64,000 bases of DNA. Origin: Homalodisca vitripennis (taxonomy: Eukaryota; Arthropoda; Insecta; Hemiptera; Cicadellidae). A program made the translations under genes and the position numbers. Below the pieces are notes generated by a model. The model was not told the origin of the DNA, ran no database searches, and saw nothing but the letters and a program-made list of their open reading frames with translations. The DNA lies in the NCBI RefSeq assembly GCF_021130785.1, contig NC_060212.1, forward strand, positions 150,688,501 through 150,752,500. The letters run 5' to 3'. The first letter of the stretch is position 1. Every line of letters begins with the position of its first letter. Of this stretch, positions 46,783 through 58,276 are shown in pieces.

Positions 46783-47437
46783 CCCTTCCCACGCGGAATT
46801 TATCTTTCCATTTTGACTCATAACGCATAATTAACTTTAAAATTTTTTTTACATTTTACCATCTCTAATTTTTTTTTTAGTTAGTGGTGGCTATTAGGAA
46901 TAAAAAATAATACAGTATCACAAAATAATCAGAACCCTATATTTTTTAACAAATTTTCAAATTTTACAAAAAATTGAAAAAACAACCATTTTACTTGAAT
47001 TTCTAAAAATATTTTCAATAACGACACAACAAATAAAGTAATATCAACAAAATAAAAAGATAATATAATGCTAAATACAACAGGAACACGAACAGCAAAT
47101 AAGGAAATTTGGCAAAATTTGGCAAGCGTTAAACACTAAAATATGCCGTGCCGGGATATATTTGTTTATCGCGTAATGGTTCGCCGCAGACTGAGGCTAA
47201 ATCACGCCACGAGGAACAAAGCCACGCCCTCCCCACCACTGTGACACGCCAATGAGGTTCAAACTGTAACATCTGCTTTTCGGAACAAGTATTCAACACT
47301 CCCTTGAACTCTAGCGGATTCCACGGCAACTATAATTTATTAAATAACACAATATAGACTTTGATGGATATATCCGTTTACCGCGTTTCGGTCAAAATTA
47401 GGCCTAACGGATATATCCGTTTGCCGCGTGGGAAGGG
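46783..47437. mobile_element. piggyBac-like MITE (655 bp)
   Basis: TTAA lies on both sides (46779-46782 and 47438-47441) and an exact 14-bp TIR, CCCTTCCCACGCGG, marks both ends. There is no transposase. Near the right end GGATATATCCGTTTACCGCG (47366) and GGATATATCCGTTTGCCGCG (47409) form a subterminal direct repeat. The TIR differs from that of the element at 44631, so it is a separate family served by a different transposase. Confidence 0.93.
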
Positions 47438-47441
47438 TTAA

Positions 47442-47836
47442 ATCTGGGTAACCTTATGGATGTCCAGGAGCGGCACACCACTAATCGCAAAATGTTGAGA
47501 TTCTGGGATACAAGGGTAATTTGATAGGTCTAGTCTACTGAGTGAGATGACTGTTGGAGTTGATGGGGTGGTTTGTTACCTAAGCGTCAAAGGTTCTCAC
47601 TAACCTAGACATACGGATGTCACCCCCCCTCCCCTGCCTGCTTTAACTGGAGAGGCTGGTTCCGAGCTGGCTTCCCCCTCTTATGAGGGGATATGACTTG
47701 AGTGCCTTATATTCTTCTTCATGAATCTCGACAGCAGGCAGCCCCTACCCCCAACCTTACCAATCCAGAATATCATGTCTCTCAGGAAGCAGAGCAAAGG
47801 TCCTAAAAGAACCAGGTGAAATTTCTAAGCTTCTTG
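47442..47836. other. Unassigned DNA, moderately GC-rich
   Basis: It includes a C-rich stretch near 47625-47635 and pyrimidine-rich segments. No exon or repeat is identified. Confidence 0.4.
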
Positions 47837-47844
47837 TCCTAGAG

Positions 47845-49029
47845 CAGGGCTGCCCAACCTACGGCCCGCGGGCCGAATCCGGCCCGTGAGTCAGTTTTAT
47901 GTGGCCCGCCTTGTTGCCAAAACAACCAAATTTGTTTACAAGCATTTGAAATATTAAATAAATACAAATTTTGAGAACCAAGCAGTCCAGCCGATTTCAC
48001 GTAGAACGAGCCGTGTTCATTTGGTGGAGTATGAGTGTTGAAAGAAGTAAAGTAGTTGCAGACAGATTTCACTGACTACGGTGATGGCTGCCGAATAATA
48101 GAGCGCGCGTAAAGCACGGCACAGCACGCGGTGCGGCGACGTACAGTTCGAGGACTTTAGCTGTGCGCGCGTGTCCTTGAGTGTATGGTGATAGGCGGGA
48201 GGGGTGGCGGGGGTAGCATTATGCGCTGCGTCCCGAAAACATTTCCTGTGACTCATGGGTAAAACCCTCCTTTCAGGAATCGTATTGACCCAAATAACTC
48301 ATCGCACTCTCTAAAATCAGTCTGTTTTGTAAAAGTGCTGATTGTGGTGGAATTAAATATTAGGAGAAAACCAAATAATAGGAATAATAGGACTTATCCT
48401 TGTTTTTCAGTTGTTATAGTGCTGTCTAACGTGTTTTTGAAAATAACGTATTTGTCAATTTTATCTGTAAATCAAAATTGTGAGTTTAAAGTCGTTAAAG
48501 AGTTTGTTGCGCCTTCATCTCAGCGGCTAGCACGTAAACGCAACCCGCCACACAGATAGCGTTTGTTTGTTGAGAGGGTAGTATCTGGGCCCTACGAGCA
48601 CAGCTAAATTCCTCTAACTGTAACCCCTACCCAACTCATGGTCACCACTCGCCACGTAATTTGTATGTCCTAGTATCCTAATAGGATTAATTAAAATAAA
48701 TGTATTCAATTTATTGGTGACTTTTTTTATTGTTCCCTCAGAATTAGAGCAAACATCCAAAAGTCTGGTTTATATTTATTTCTACTAAAAGAACCTAAAA
48801 ACATAATATATTATAAACCTTTACCTAACAACTAATAAATAATAAGAAATTGCAATAATCAGGAAACAAGGGCCAAATAACCTTAAAACTCATATTTTGC
48901 ACAAGATTTCTGGAACAAACCCCGGGCAATACGTTTTGTTTGGGGTTCCAAATCCCCTGGGATGTTGGCCCGCCTGGCCATAAAGGCTTTACAATGTGGC
49001 CCTTGGGTAAAAAAGGTTGGGCACCCCTG
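47845..49029. mobile_element. Non-autonomous hAT element with perfect 8-bp TSD
   Basis: TCCTAGAG occurs at 47837-47844 and 49030-49037. The TIRs are CAGGGCTGCCCAACCT and CAGGGGTGCCCAACCT. Subterminal CGGCCCGCGGGCCGAATCC is like that of hAT elements of the Charlie group found across animals. The 1185-bp body encodes no transposase. It contains a GC-rich block (48095-48240) that may be captured host DNA or part of the element. It lies 333 bp upstream of the Rubicon start codon. Confidence 0.95.
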
Positions 49030-49214
49030 TCCTAGAGAACAAAAAAAAACACATAAGTTCTTTGCCTGCTGAGTAGACTTCTCAGTTGTTCTCCAAAATT
49101 GTAATTAATACCAAGTTAAACAAAATTACTAATATAAATATTTATTTACTTTTAATAACGTAGCTGTATAATTTCGTAAAATGTGTATTACTGTAAAGAA
49201 AGTTTGAACTGTGA

Positions 49215-49330
49215 ATGTTTCGGATACCTGAAGCTAGAATGTAAAATGAATGACTTGTACCAATAACTGCTACACCAGCTGAAGACCACCGTGGGGGAAT
49301 TGTTGGTCAGTCAGATGACAAATGTGTGGC
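49215..49330 (+). pseudogene. Degenerate tandem copy of the Rubicon start exon
   Basis: The segment repeats 49331-49446 with a 116-bp period and about 15 substitutions. Its frame would read MNDLYQ, then a stop, then LLHQLKTTVGELLVSQMTNV. The stop at codon 7 and the period (not a multiple of three) mean it cannot be joined in frame to the next copy as a single exon. It may be transcribed as part of the 5' untranslated region. Confidence 0.85.
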
Positions 49331-49361
49331 ATGTTTCAGACACCTGGAGCTAGAATGTGAA

Positions 49362-49526
49362 ATGGACGACTTGTACCAGCAGCTGCTACACCAGCTGAAG
49401 ACCACCGTGGAGGGGTTGTTGGCTAGTCAGGTGACAAATGTGTGGCATGTCTATGGTGGATTGAACAGACTCCACAATGTTGTCTCCAAGATATTCAAGA
49501 ACGGTTGCAAGACACTCGGCCATGAG
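49362..49526 (+). CDS. rubcn: Rubicon first coding exon (start of RUN domain)
   Basis: The 55 codons start at ATG 49362, in a strong context (GAAATGG), and end at a splice donor, CATGAG|GTAAAA, in phase 0. Residues 8-20 read LLHQLKTTVEGLL, residues 26-28 NVW and 31-37 YGGLNRL. The vertebrate Rubicon RUN domain starts with the same series (LLGNLKTTVEGL, NVW, YGGLERL), so homology is convincing over about 40 residues. Rubicon is a cytosolic and endosomal protein that restrains the class III PI3-kinase complex, and so slows autophagosome and endosome maturation. The RUN domain remainder, serine-rich middle and C-terminal Rab7-binding Rubicon homology domain are not seen, so the following intron is long. 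An upstream CAG at 49337-49339 could serve as acceptor if a 5' untranslated exon exists. Confidence 0.82.
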
Positions 49527-51589
49527 GTAAAAACAGTCAGTTTGCATTTTTTTTTACATCTGTAACAAAGTCAAAAACAATGTACTGCACTTAACATTCA
49601 TGCATTGAAATATTGTAACAAAGAAAACATGCAATGTCAAATGCTGAGTGAGGTTGACATTACTGTACAGAAAACCTCTGCAGGTCCTGAATTTTCCTTT
49701 AAATCCGTATTTTTTCTAAATTGATCCATAAAATATTCCCTATTTTTCAAGTTTTAAAATGAAATGTTAGTTTTATAAATGTCTGAATGTAAGTGTAATA
49801 ATGTGATAAATACATTTATATTATTAATTTGTTGATAGTTTTTTTAATGATTTTTAGAATTGTTTGTTACTTAAACTGGTACTGGCAGCCATATTGATTT
49901 TGACCCCATAAGAAAAAAGTTAAACCTCAAATATTTGTATGCTCTTATTTTTAATCATCAAACTATAGGAGATGACTCATTAAAAATATTAATTTGTAAC
50001 CGAACCTTTTTTGTGTTTTAAAATAATTTTATTGGTTATTAAAAAAACCATTTTTAGTTGAAGTATTTAAAAAGTGTATACTATACTGGTTATCAACTCA
50101 AGGAGGCCACCATTGGAATCTCAGAAAATATTAATTCTACAGCAAAGATTGAATTGGAAACATTTTTTTAATGCTTATTACAATTAATTACTTAGATCAA
50201 ATTTTAAAATTCAGTCGTCATTTTCTAGTATGGTGGTTAACTTTGAAATTTTGTATGGGCTTATTTTATATTAAGACTTGCTTACATTATTTAAAAACAT
50301 CACGAATGTAACCACTGTGTTGTAAAACTATAAGTATAGCTTGCTACAATACAGTATTAGAACAGGAAAACACATTGTTTTCCAGGTATAAACGAGATGT
50401 TTCATTGTTGCAAATTTTTTACTTTTTTATCTCGTCTAACCTAGTTATTTGGTTTTCACTGCCATCTGTAGTAGTTTTGAATAAAAAATTATTAGTTGTG
50501 TTTTTTCATTATTATAGCTGACCTTATTTTTATCTGTTGGTTTTCTCAGTCACGAGACAGGTTTGGTTTGCGTACTCACTCATCTTTTATGGCCTCATAT
50601 TTTAGGGAGATTCCACGGAAGGTCTTCAAATGCAGAAGAGTGTCATACTTCTTTCTGGTTTGGGGCCAAGGGAAACCTATAACCAACACTTACAAAAACT
50701 CAAATACATTTCCAATTCCTTCATTGTTTATCCTACAGTGACTCGTATTAGCCAGATTGGACGCCCATAGATTTATTGAAAGGAATCACTTCACAATTAT
50801 TGAACCAGAAATTCCTAATACCTTGCAATATCCCAACCACAGAGCCACATTTTTTTGAAATCTCCCATCATTCATCTGCTTAAAAATTTTAATAATTGCC
50901 CAGACCACATAAAACTCGAGCCATGTCTCAGAAGCTTACTGCTGAATTGTTCTTCAAAACTGCTTCTACAGTCTCACTGAGTATCTGTCACCACAGTCTG
51001 GACATATGATCAAAAGTTGCGGACAAATTTTCCTCAGCTGGAAGCTTAACCCCGATTCAAACTTTAAGTTTTGTTTTGATATTGTTTATATGTAGTTTTG
51101 GTATTTTTACAATCTTATTTGGCGAACTTGTATTCCTAGATTTTAATGCACATAACTTTGTATTATATGTAAATTTTAAAAATTGTATTCCTTGGTTTTA
51201 TCACATATCTCTTGGTATTGTTCTTCACAAGTTACAATTGTACTTCATAGCCCTCATTTGACAAGTCTGTGTCCAAGCAAACATCACATGCAAGGTTCAA
51301 GATGATGTAAAGGAATAAAAATAAATTTCAGTTCATTTGTACTTGAAATAATTTTTTTTGTATTTTTTTTGTAATTTGGGTTATATGGAAGCCAGCTTTT
51401 TGTTTCACTTTTTTTTTTGTAAATGTGGAGTATGTTTATATGCAAAAAGTGGACATATTGGAAGTTTATTTCTTTTTGAGGAGAACCAAAGATTCACTTC
51501 AAAATATAGTTTTTTATTATAATATTGAGGTTTCATGTTTGTTAGCTTAAAACTGCAAGAAGGATTATTATGAGTATGTACAACAGTGT
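49527..51589. other. Probable first intron of the Rubicon gene
   Basis: AT-rich sequence follows the donor at 49527. A segment at 50550-50740 follows an acceptor-like TTTTCTCAG and has a modest open frame (SRDRFGLRTHSSFMASYFRE...), but it does not resemble Rubicon or any family I know. No other exon is evident. Confidence 0.5.
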
Positions 51590-52020
51590 CAGTAAGGGGT
51601 TTTTAGCTCTTTCTAGGTTTCCTGACAACTTTTTTTCGAACTCAAGTCCTGCTAGACGTCTTACTGTCCTTTTTTGATGAACTAGTTTTTTTCTCCAGGT
51701 TGGAGTTGGAGGTTCTTCCCCATACTACTATGGCCACTATTTTAAATGATTTCTCAAACAGGGCATAATAGCTTGTCTTTTGTTACTTTTAAAATAATTT
51801 ATGTGCATTATCCACCTGATAACTGTAGTAATGCTTCTTGCTGATGAGATGGGTATGTTATGGTGCCATGTGAACTTTAAGTCTACAAACAGGCCAGGGG
51901 TATGAAGAGTGTTTTTCTTCTAATTCTGGACATATTTTTGGTTTTGGGAGCAAATCTTATTTTTTTGGTGTAATTAATTTGGACAATTTTATTTTCATTA
52001 AGTTGTACAGGTAAACCGCT
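51590..52020 (-). pseudogene. Non-LTR retrotransposon RT/C-terminal remnant
   Basis: Minus-strand translation in shifting frames gives LYNLNENKIVQINYTKK, FKFTWH-like and SYYALFEKSFK, then VWGRTS and LQKRTVRRLAGLEFE-like text. These match the order LNxxKTxxI, LxWxxHI, YYAxFxSxxxYGxxxWG and LQKxAxRxxxG found in the intact fragment at 4193-5172. Multiple frameshifts show it is old. Confidence 0.65.
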
Positions 52021-52105
52021 TACAAAAAAGACTTAAGGCCGATTTTAGTTCACGTAGGGTGGAGTAAATACCTCTCCGCCGCTGTGATGCCGCCCTCTCT
52101 CAGTA

Positions 52106-53640
52106 GACAATAGACAATAGACAATATTCTTTATTTGTTGTTTCTTTAAGAAATACAATTGCGTCAATAGTAGATAATAACAAAAACTTAGATTAATATT
52201 TTCTTGCTTTACAAATATTGATGTGGTAATTTATAGAAGATCGAAGAACTCCTTCAATGAATATACAGGTCGTTCCATCAGCCAGTCTCGAAAATGTCTT
52301 TTCAGTTTTCGTTTCCCTTTCATGTTCTTGAGAATTTGGTGGTAGTGCATTAATGATTTTGCGTCCAATGTAAGAAGGTTTTTTGCTGAATTGCGATGTG
52401 TGGTGTACAGGGAGAATGTAGTCCGTTGCTCGTCTGGTGTGGTATGAGTGAGCATTTTTCATTTCTAGGAAGGTCCATCTGGCTGGTGTAGATGACGACT
52501 GCATGGATGTATAGTGCTATGACAGTAAGAAGCTGCAGGGATTTGAAAGCTTCTCTGCAGCTTTCCCTAGGGCTGAGGCTATAGAGTGCCCCTTACAGCT
52601 TTTTTCTGGAGTATCAGGATTTTGTTGAGATTTGGTTTCAGATGTTTCCTCCCCATGAAAATTAAGCCATATCTGAGGTGGGACTCCACTACAGCATAGT
52701 ATGCTGTCTTTGCCGTCTCCACACCCTCCTATCCACTTCATTCGCTTTACCACATAAGTGCCAGATGAAAGTTTTTTTTGGTCAGATCGCGTATGTGATC
52801 TGTCTAGGAGAGGTCAGCATTAATTGTTAGGCCAAGCAGTTTTGCCTTTTTTTCAACTAAAATATTAGGTATTTTTGGAATCTGCTCTTGTCTTCTGCTA
52901 AAATTTATCTGGGTGGTTTTGGATTGATTTATGACCAGATCGTTTTGAAGGCAGTATTGGAGTGGATTTTTCTGTTGCTAATGAAATATCCAAAATTAGA
53001 TTTTGTGCTGTGTTATTTTGTAAACAAAAGAGTTGTGTCGTCTGCGTACACATAAATGGTTTCTACAGAATTGTCATTGATAAAACTTGGAAAATCGTTT
53101 GTAAAAAGTATGAACAAAAAGGGCCTAAAACTGAGCCTTGAGGCACTCCTCTACTTACTGTGAGTTGTCTTGATCTATACACGCATTTACTCCCATTTAC
53201 ATTTTGTTGAATCTCAACTATTTGCTTGCGTCCTTTCAGGTAACTAGTCACCCAATCTTTCGCCAAGCCTTCAAAACCTAGGGCTGAAATCTTTTTTCAA
53301 GATAAGATCATGATCTAGACAATCGAAAGCCTTACTGTAGTCTAATAGGACAGCTGATACGTGTTTGTGGTCTCTCTAATTTATCTATGACATATTCAAT
53401 TAGATTAGTGGACAGCTGTGGTGGTGGATCGTCCTTTGAGATAGCCATGTTGGTTCTTTGTTATTAGATTATATCAGTGTCCAGATGTTGTAACATTCTT
53501 GAGAGTGCTACCTTTTCTATTATTTTTTGAGAAAGTTGGTATTAGTGAAATGGGACGGTAATTTTCGGGTTTAGTGATGGATCCTTTTTTTGTGCTTTGG
53601 GTATATTTTTGATATTTTTAAGGGGGATGGAAACTGTCCT
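52106..53640 (-). mobile_element. 5'-truncated non-LTR retrotransposon, longer RT remnant
   Basis: The 3' end (52106-52135) has the same AATAAAGAATATTGTCTATTG type tail as the element at 4193: an AATAAAG signal and tandem ATTGTCT units. Reading minus from 53640, motifs appear in order: IPLKNIKNIPKAQKK, KPENYRPISLIPTFSK (RT fingers), AFDCLDHD, DWVTSYLKGRKQIVEI, SRGVPQGSVLGP, VYADDTTLLF (catalytic), ETAKTAYYAVVESHLRYGLI, LQKKAVRG, and the C-terminal WLMERPVYSLKEFF. Frameshifts and stops break it into several frames. It preserves more of the RT than the 4193 copy and belongs to a related family. Confidence 0.88.
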
Positions 53641-54009
53641 GAGGAAAAGTATCCCCACCACTGTCTGCATTCGCCCACTCGCTCTATCCCCTGACCTGGC
53701 CACTGCAACTGCATGGCTAACCTTCACAATCATAACGCAAGCTCCATGAATGTCTATGGCTACATTAGTCTTCAATTAATATTTTACAATTGGACTGCGA
53801 CACTTGTATAGGCCTACACAGAAAAATACAATATAGTTATAGAATAGGTAAGTAGCTGCAGTGAAAACAAAACGGCTTGAGTGAGATATGATCCACACAG
53901 CTGATAAAACAGAGATGAGGAGATGCTTGTCCCACTCCCCCCCCCCCCCCCACTGAAGGAGAGCCCCTCCTGCGCATGGCTGCTCATATATTTGCTTCTG
54001 GGCAGATTG
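53641..54009. other. Flanking DNA with poly(C)
   Basis: Mixed sequence with a C run at 53937-53951. No gene is supported. Confidence 0.45.
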
Positions 54010-54240
54010 TGAACGGTTTACCTATAGTTCATTGTTGTTGCAGTATCCTTTCTTGATGAAAGCTATATCGGTGTACAAGTTGAATGTTTCTATTGATTTG
54101 TCAGCAACGGTAATATCCGTGTCATTTGCGTACACTGTAGTATGGCAGTACTGTAGTTAATTAGTTAGTCTGTAAGACTTCTTTTTAGCAAGAGTAGTAG
54201 TACTGGGTCAAGGACTAAGAACATTTACTGTCTTAAAACA
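54010..54240 (-). pseudogene. RT fragment, catalytic box YAND
   Basis: The minus strand encodes VLDPVLLLLLLKRSL-like text and TTVYANDTDITVADKSIETF then NLYTDIAFIKKGYC. This aligns well with MYADDTVLTIANKSIQTLKR...TDTAFSYTKQYC of the element at 4193-5172, so it is the same family. YADD has become YAND, losing a catalytic aspartate. Confidence 0.75.
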
Positions 54241-54449
54241 ATTAAAAATAACTGTGATCAACATTATGGAGTTACAAGATGACTTAATTCTGTGGTAATT
54301 TAGTAAATTTGAGACAAAGGGTGTAAGTCAAAGGAAAAAAATACATAAAAAAGTAAAATATATAGTATACAATAATACACAGATACATATAGTTTAAAAC
54401 TAGATTAAGCTTTTGTTGCATGTCACATATATTCATCTACTGAATAGAA

Positions 54450-55390
54450 CACTTGACGCACCAGCAACTCATCAGTTCATTTTTTTCTTAAAACTTTCAG
54501 GTAGCAAATTAAAACAACTAAAATTTTATTTATAGAAGTTGTTTTGAGTGTGTTTTGAATAGGGAATATTAAAATTGCTTTAATTTATGGTTTTGTAATA
54601 GTGAATCTCATTTCTGCTTTTAGTCATTAAAGTTGTCTTTGGCATAAAGAAGGTGTACAATGTACTAGGAAGTGTTAATATTGATAGAAGAGCAAAGTGA
54701 ATTTACAAGGTGTGAGATTATTTAATTCCATGATGGTTCTAATTGCACGTTTTTGAAATATAAAAACTTGATTTGTACCAGGGGAATTGCTCTGGAGAAT
54801 TACCCCATAGTTGATGTGAGAATAAGTATTTGTGACTCACACACATCCTAGACTTCTGCAACAGGAAGATTACTTTGGATAGTTATTTTACAAAATAAAG
54901 TCGTGTGATGTTCCCTACTTAGCTTACTGTTAGGAGTTATACCAAGGAGTTTAACACTAGAATTTGTTTGTTCAAAACTTGACAGTTAAAATAACATTTG
55001 TCCAGTCTTCTCTGGATAAATTTAAAGAACATTTGCATAGAACCAATAAGTTGAGGTTTCCATTATTGATACTGTCATATTTTAAAGCTTGGACAATTTA
55101 CTTGATGTTAATAAAGTAGTGTCATCGTCATATAATATGGCTTTATAGGGGATCATTATGCATTTGGTAGATCATTAATGCGAACAATGAATAAAAAAGT
55201 GTTGAGGCTGATCCTTGAGAGATACCATTTTGAACCTACAACAGATTTGATCTTTTTTTGTTGGTGACTACTACCTGCTGACTGTTAAAGAGGTAGTACT
55301 GAATTGGAGACAATTTTGTAGTATTTTGAATTATATATGAAAGATTCATCACTCAAAAGCTTTATTGAGATCTCCTAGTTTGGCATTGTT
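54450..55390 (-). pseudogene. Decayed RT of a second non-LTR family
   Basis: Reading minus from 55250, frames contain RINDLPNA, LYADDTTLL-like text, WFYANGLQLNPEKTGQ, LLGITP, HLVN and the SNKSRNEIHYYK-type tail. This is the RT order INDLP, YADDT, NxLxLNxxKT, LGI. At least eight interruptions are present. The far end (55392-55412) is a run of 21 C. Confidence 0.6.
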
Positions 55391-55412
55391 TCCCCCCCCC
55401 CCCCCCCCCCCC

Positions 55413-56083
55413 AATGAATCAGAACCACAGTTACAACTTCTTGCACAGATCTAATTGTATTAAAATCACTTCTAAACCTAAATCGAGATCGTGAGATCGG
55501 TTTGCCCACTCCATTGTGGGCAAATGTAGGTAAAATATTTATTTTCGTCTTTCTGTTTCAAAAAGTGTTTAACTCACTTCAAAACATCATATTTTACCTC
55601 TATTGTTACTATGAAGTAATTTGAGATGTTAAACTGTAGCAAAATTATTTTAACAAATAAATACATATTTTACTTACAATTTTTGTTGTCTTTAGACAAT
55701 CAAGCTTTTTTTGTCGTTTAGCCATGAACTAAGTTTTCTAGATGTTTTCATATTTTTGTCTTTCATTAATGCTACTATCAAATATAATAAACTTATACAC
55801 TCAAAAACAAAGCCAACAACGAACTATTGCCCAACAAAAAGCAAATGCAACTTAAAAACTGAGGTTAGAGAAACAGGCTTTTGACTTAGTTTTAAAAGTA
55901 TCTACCAGGCTACAACATACATTAGCCTCAACATACAAAAGCCTCTGATTTTGTGTACTCCAAACTAACATGTCAGAAGGTTTCAAACAAAGCTTGAGTT
56001 CTACTACGTCTGATAACCAAAGAAAGATATTATGATAAACCATCTATAGATGACTATGACACAGCTTTTGAAAACAACTCACA
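55413..56083. other. Unassigned DNA
   Basis: AT-rich and without recognised features. It may include the 5' portion of the plus-strand retrotransposon that follows, but I cannot place its start. Confidence 0.35.
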
Positions 56084-56566
56084 ATGCACTTCAAAGACCA
56101 AGATTTAAAAATGCTCATATGTTCGCCCATGGGATGTGTGCGAGACCAAATTGAAGTGGAACACTTTGCCAAGAGGATTGTAGAATTTCACAGAGAAACT
56201 GGAGCAACAATTAATTTGTTATCCTGTGAACAACCATCAGCTCCAAGAGCCCTTAGAAAGAGCTTTTAGAAAGGACTGTCGCATGATGAGTTTTCTCGAA
56301 AAACTGCAAGAAGAAGTTAATAAAATAAAAATATCTACAAACAGATCGTTTGTCTTCCCCCTTTGACTCCAGCTACCTTAGAGACTCTAAGTGTAAATAA
56401 CTCTGGGAATTGTTCTGAAAATATTCCTGTCTCTACAACTCTATCTTTCTCACCTCCCACCAACAGTTCCACAACTACACATGACATCCTTCTTCAGTTG
56501 AACCCTTTTTCTAAATCTCAATCTCCCACTTTCAGTTCCAAACATAAAAATTTGATTCCAACTTAA
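56084..56566 (+). pseudogene. Possible ORF1 remnant of a non-LTR retrotransposon
   Basis: Two plus-strand frames (56084-56269 and 56363-56566) and the reading between them, which includes AFRKDCRMMSFLEKLQEEVN, lie directly upstream of a retrotransposon ORF2. A charged helical stretch followed by a Ser/Thr/Pro-rich end fits the loose style of ORF1 proteins. No zinc knuckle or PHD is seen, so position is the main argument. Confidence 0.35.
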
Positions 56567-56589
56567 ACAATAAAGAAGACTTAGTGATA

Positions 56590-58276
56590 ATGAATAAGAG
56601 TAATATAGTAAGTAGTTCTACAAACCTAAAAACTAATAACAATCTAAAAAGTATTAATTTTTTGTTCATAAATATACAGAGATTCCAAAATAAAGTGCAT
56701 ATTCTAGAAAGCTTTCTGCCAGATAATGAATAAAATAAAATATCAATGATTGGTCTATCTGAGCATTAATTAGATGAAGGAGCTTCCTCTTTATTTCTGA
56801 CCTGTCAAACCGAAGGCAAAAAGTAAGTGTGGATGGAAACTGGTCAGATGAGGCTAAAGTTTCTACTGGAGTGCCCCAAGGATCGGTTTTGGGCCCTTTG
56901 TGGTTCTTATTACAAATAAAATGATTTAACCAAAAAATATCAAGGCCAAATCTTTGATGATGTGCAGATGACACAACTTTTATTAAGATAAACTCTAATT
57001 TCGATGAATTACAAGATCTTGTTAGAGAGACTGTACAAGAGGCCTCATTGTGGTTTAGGTCCCAATAGATTAGTGCTCAATGAAGCCAATTCTCAGAATA
57101 TTATATTCAGCTTAAAACAAACACCATCAGATGATACAATAAATGCTTTTTTTACTACTGTAAAATTTTTAGGTATCTATATCGATAGTACTTTGACTTG
57201 GAATTCCCATATTGAGTACATATCCAAAAGGTTGTCTAGGATAATTTTTCTACTCAGGCGATTATTGTCGTGTGTGCCTGAAAACTAATGTAAAATCAGC
57301 TTATTATGCATTTTTTCAATCAGTTTTAAGATATGGTCTAATAATCTGAGGAAACAGCTGTAAGATTGAAGATATTCTAATTCTGCAAAAGAAAGCTGTG
57401 CGAGTGATAGCGAGGGCCCATTCCCTGGACCATTGCAAGCCTCTGTTCATTGAACTTATATTACAAACTGTGATAAATCTGTACATCTTTGATTTAGTTA
57501 ACTATTTACTCAAAAAGTTTCAAACTCTCACTCTAAGAAGTGATATACACAACTACTATACTAGAAATAGAACTAATATTGCCATAGATCATGTTAGATT
57601 AACCAAATCTCAAAATAAGTCACACTATAATTTCTCAAAAAATCTTAATAAAGTAAAACATTTTGGCAGATAAGTATCCCACAAAAATATTTCAAAACAA
57701 ACTGTACCATTGGCTTTGAACAATCCTTTCTGTACCCCTATCAGAGTTTTTTTAAATTACAAAGATATTAAATTTTTAGTATTTGTTAATAATGTAAACA
57801 AGATCCATTACACAGCTCGCTAAATCTGTTGTACTACAATTTAAAACGTATATTTGTAAACAGCAATAAGATTTCAGTAAATTGTTCAATTTAAATCTAG
57901 AAACTGTCTTATTTTTATTCAATACTGTAAATTTCATCTGTAGAATCTTGTATTGTAACCTGTTATCCTAAGATTTCAATATGTTGTGCTAGTATTGTAG
58001 TAATTCACGCGCAATCAGTTAAAATATTTTTTAATTTAATATCTGTTGAACTTTTATAAAGTCTTTTTTTGTTAAATTATTTTAAAATCTCTCTTTGTTA
58101 AACTATTGTCTTACATTATGATATTAATATTCAAAGAATAATTTTAAATTGTAATGATATCTTAAAAATTGAATAGTTTTGGTTTTATTACTTGTTTCTG
58201 ACTATGTCATCTAGAAAATATTACTGACTTCGTCAATGCATGTCATATGTAAAAAGGCAAATAAAGATTGATTGAT
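56590..58276 (+). mobile_element. Non-LTR retrotransposon ORF2, internally deleted
   Basis: The plus strand starts near an ATG at 56590. It encodes the beginning of an AP-type endonuclease (INFLFINIQRFQNKVHILES, SMIGLSEH), then jumps near 56800 into the reverse transcriptase: STGVPQGSVLGPLWF, CADDTTFIKI (catalytic), NRLVLNEANSQNIIF, VKFLGIYIDSTLTWNSHIEY and ISKRLSRIIFLLRRL. Most of the endonuclease and the RT fingers are deleted. After a stop at ~57288, C-terminal pieces continue to 57673. The 3' end, AGGCAAATAAAGATTGATTG, has an AATAAA signal and GATT tandem units. It lies opposite in direction to the cluster at 51590-55390. Confidence 0.85.

Noticed and set aside
47129..47329. 66-codon minus-strand frame with HWRVTVVGRAWLCSSWRD
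   Set aside because: It lies wholly inside the piggyBac-type MITE and has no known domain.
50496..50741. Frame after TTTTCTCAG as Rubicon exon 2
   Set aside because: The translation does not resemble the RUN domain, and the frame joined from 49526 is not supported.
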